From assembly GCA_902783355.1 (NCBI GenBank), contig CACZQQ010000469.1, positions 1 to 5,686 of the forward strand: 5,686 nt of DNA. Direction: 5' to 3'. This DNA is from an uncultured bacterium. Its GTDB lineage: Bacteria > Verrucomicrobiota > Lentisphaeria > Oligosphaerales > Oligosphaeraceae. A program made the position numbers and the translations under genes. Positions 4,885 through 5,686 of the stretch are shown here, piece after piece (within the stretch, counting starts at the first letter, position 1; every line of letters begins with the position of its first letter). Below the pieces are notes generated by a model, which was given only the letters and a program-made list of their open reading frames with translations, made no database searches and was not told where the DNA came from.

Positions 4885-5686
4885 ATGAACAAGATTACCT
4901 CCCAGCAGGCGCTGAAGGCGGCCTACGAGGCCAGCAAGGGCAAACTTGCTCTCCGCTGCGTGAGTGAGCACGACATCAACTCCCGCCAGAAGGAGCTCCT
5001 GTGCTGCGGCGGCACCGGCTGCCACGCCTCCGATTCCGCCGTCCTCATGGAGAACCTCCGCGCCGAGATCAAGGCGGCGGGCCTTGAGAGCGACGTGAAG
5101 GTCGTGCAGACGGGCTGCTTCGGCCTCTGCGCCCAGGGCCCCATCGTCAAGGTGATGCCCGACAACGTCTTCTACGTGCAGGTGACGCCGGACGACGCCG
5201 CCGAGATCGTGAAGGAGCATGTCGTCGGCCACAAGGTGGTCGAGCGCCTGCTCTACGTGGAGCCGATGCTCAAGGAGCGCATCCACGACTACGCGAAGAT
5301 GTCCTTCTACGCCAAGCAGGAGCGCATCGCGCTGCGCAACTGCGGCCTCATCAACCCCGAGGACATCGAGGAGTATGTGGCGGCGGGCGGCTACCAGGGC
5401 CTGGCCAAGTGCCTCTTCGAGATGAAGCCCGCCGACGTGGTGCAGGAGGTCCTCAACTCCGGCCTCTGCGGCCGCGGCGGCGCCGGCTTCCCCACCGGCC
5501 TCAAGTGGAAGTTCGCGGCCGTCAACCAGACCCCCCACAAGTACGTGGTCTGCAACGCTGACGAGGGCGACCCCGGCGCGTTCATGGATCGTTCCGTGCT
5601 GGAAGGCGATCCCCACGCCATCCTGGAAGCCATGTGCATCGCGGGCTATGCCATCAACGCGAACCAGGGCTACATCTACGTCCGTG
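4885..5686 (+). CDS. NuoF/HndC/HydB-like NAD(P)H-binding flavoprotein subunit (partial)
   Basis: The first 267 residues of a subunit that is normally about 600 residues; the frame is open to the window end. Residues 20-112 form an N-terminal thioredoxin-like [2Fe-2S] domain with CGGTGC (Cys41, Cys46) and CFGLC (Cys78, Cys82). A linker follows, then the NuoF core: the glycine-rich flavin/nucleotide segment GRGGAGFPTGLKW at 196-208 and CNADEGDPGAFMDR at 223-236, the standard NADH/FMN-site signature. The C-terminal [4Fe-4S] motif (CGxCxPCR) and any ferredoxin-like tail lie beyond the edge. The fused N-terminal domain points to the HndC/HydB type, which oxidises NAD(P)H or, in bifurcating enzymes, works together with ferredoxin for H2 chemistry. 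AAGGG at 4872-4876, inside the end of the upstream gene, is eight bases from the ATG, so the two are translated as an operon. NAD versus NADP preference cannot be judged. Confidence 0.93.
   Translation, partial: MNKITSQQALKAAYEASKGKLALRCVSEHDINSRQKELLCCGGTGCHASDSAVLMENLRAEIKAAGLESDVKVVQTGCFGLCAQGPIVKVMPDNVFYVQVTPDDAAEIVKEHVVGHKVVERLLYVEPMLKERIHDYAKMSFYAKQERIALRNCGLINPEDIEEYVAAGGYQGLAKCLFEMKPADVVQEVLNSGLCGRGGAGFPTGLKWKFAAVNQTPHKYVVCNADEGDPGAFMDRSVLEGDPHAILEAMCIAGYAINANQGYIYVR

Noticed and set aside
4855..5616. 253-codon open frame on the - strand opposite the NuoF-like gene
   Set aside because: The + strand encodes an unmistakable NuoF protein through this stretch; the antisense translation is Val/His/Leu/Ala-biased and motif-free.

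Overview
The window reads as a GC-rich chromosomal segment from a strictly anaerobic bacterium. All confident genes lie on the + strand. Codons favour G or C at third positions. Signal-peptide architecture and the hydrogenase-type genes fit an anaerobic fermenter. A PVC-group gut or sediment lineage (Lentisphaerae or Kiritimatiellae-like Verrucomicrobiota) is a guess from overall feel only; no marker gene here settles the taxonomy.

Layout. Positions 1-48 may be the tail of an upstream + strand gene, followed by a short AT-rich pocket. Positions 118-2564 hold a tight three-gene cluster: a polytopic membrane protein with an HELTH zinc-protease motif (M50-like), a secreted papain-fold C39-like cysteine peptidase with a complete Cys/His/Asp set, and ispE (4-diphosphocytidyl-2-C-methyl-D-erythritol kinase of the MEP isoprenoid pathway). 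The gaps are 18 bp and a 1-base stop/start overlap, so the three are probably co-transcribed. Positions 2565-2774 are non-coding and contain an inverted repeat made of 9-bp-spaced GTCCCA units around a GC-rich hairpin. Positions 2775-4190 encode a sodium-coupled amino-acid transporter of the NSS/SNF family. Positions 4191-4364 are non-coding, with GC-rich stem-loops and a perfect 9-bp tandem duplication. Positions 4365-5686 begin a hydrogenase/diaphorase operon: a NuoE/HndA/HydC-like [2Fe-2S] subunit, then a NuoF/HndC/HydB-like flavoprotein cut off by the window edge.

How the genes work together. The NuoE-like and NuoF-like pair is the NAD(P)H-oxidising module of a soluble, probably electron-bifurcating [FeFe]-hydrogenase (HydABC/Hnd type); the catalytic subunit would be expected just downstream. 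The two putative proteases form a possible functional pair, one in the membrane and one exported, with ispE as a housekeeping passenger. The transporter stands alone between two non-coding stretches.

Nothing here clearly constitutes a new multi-gene system. The features most worth a second look are the paired-protease operon, the inverted nonamer-repeat structure after ispE, and the unusual Arg in the IspE cytidine-binding loop.
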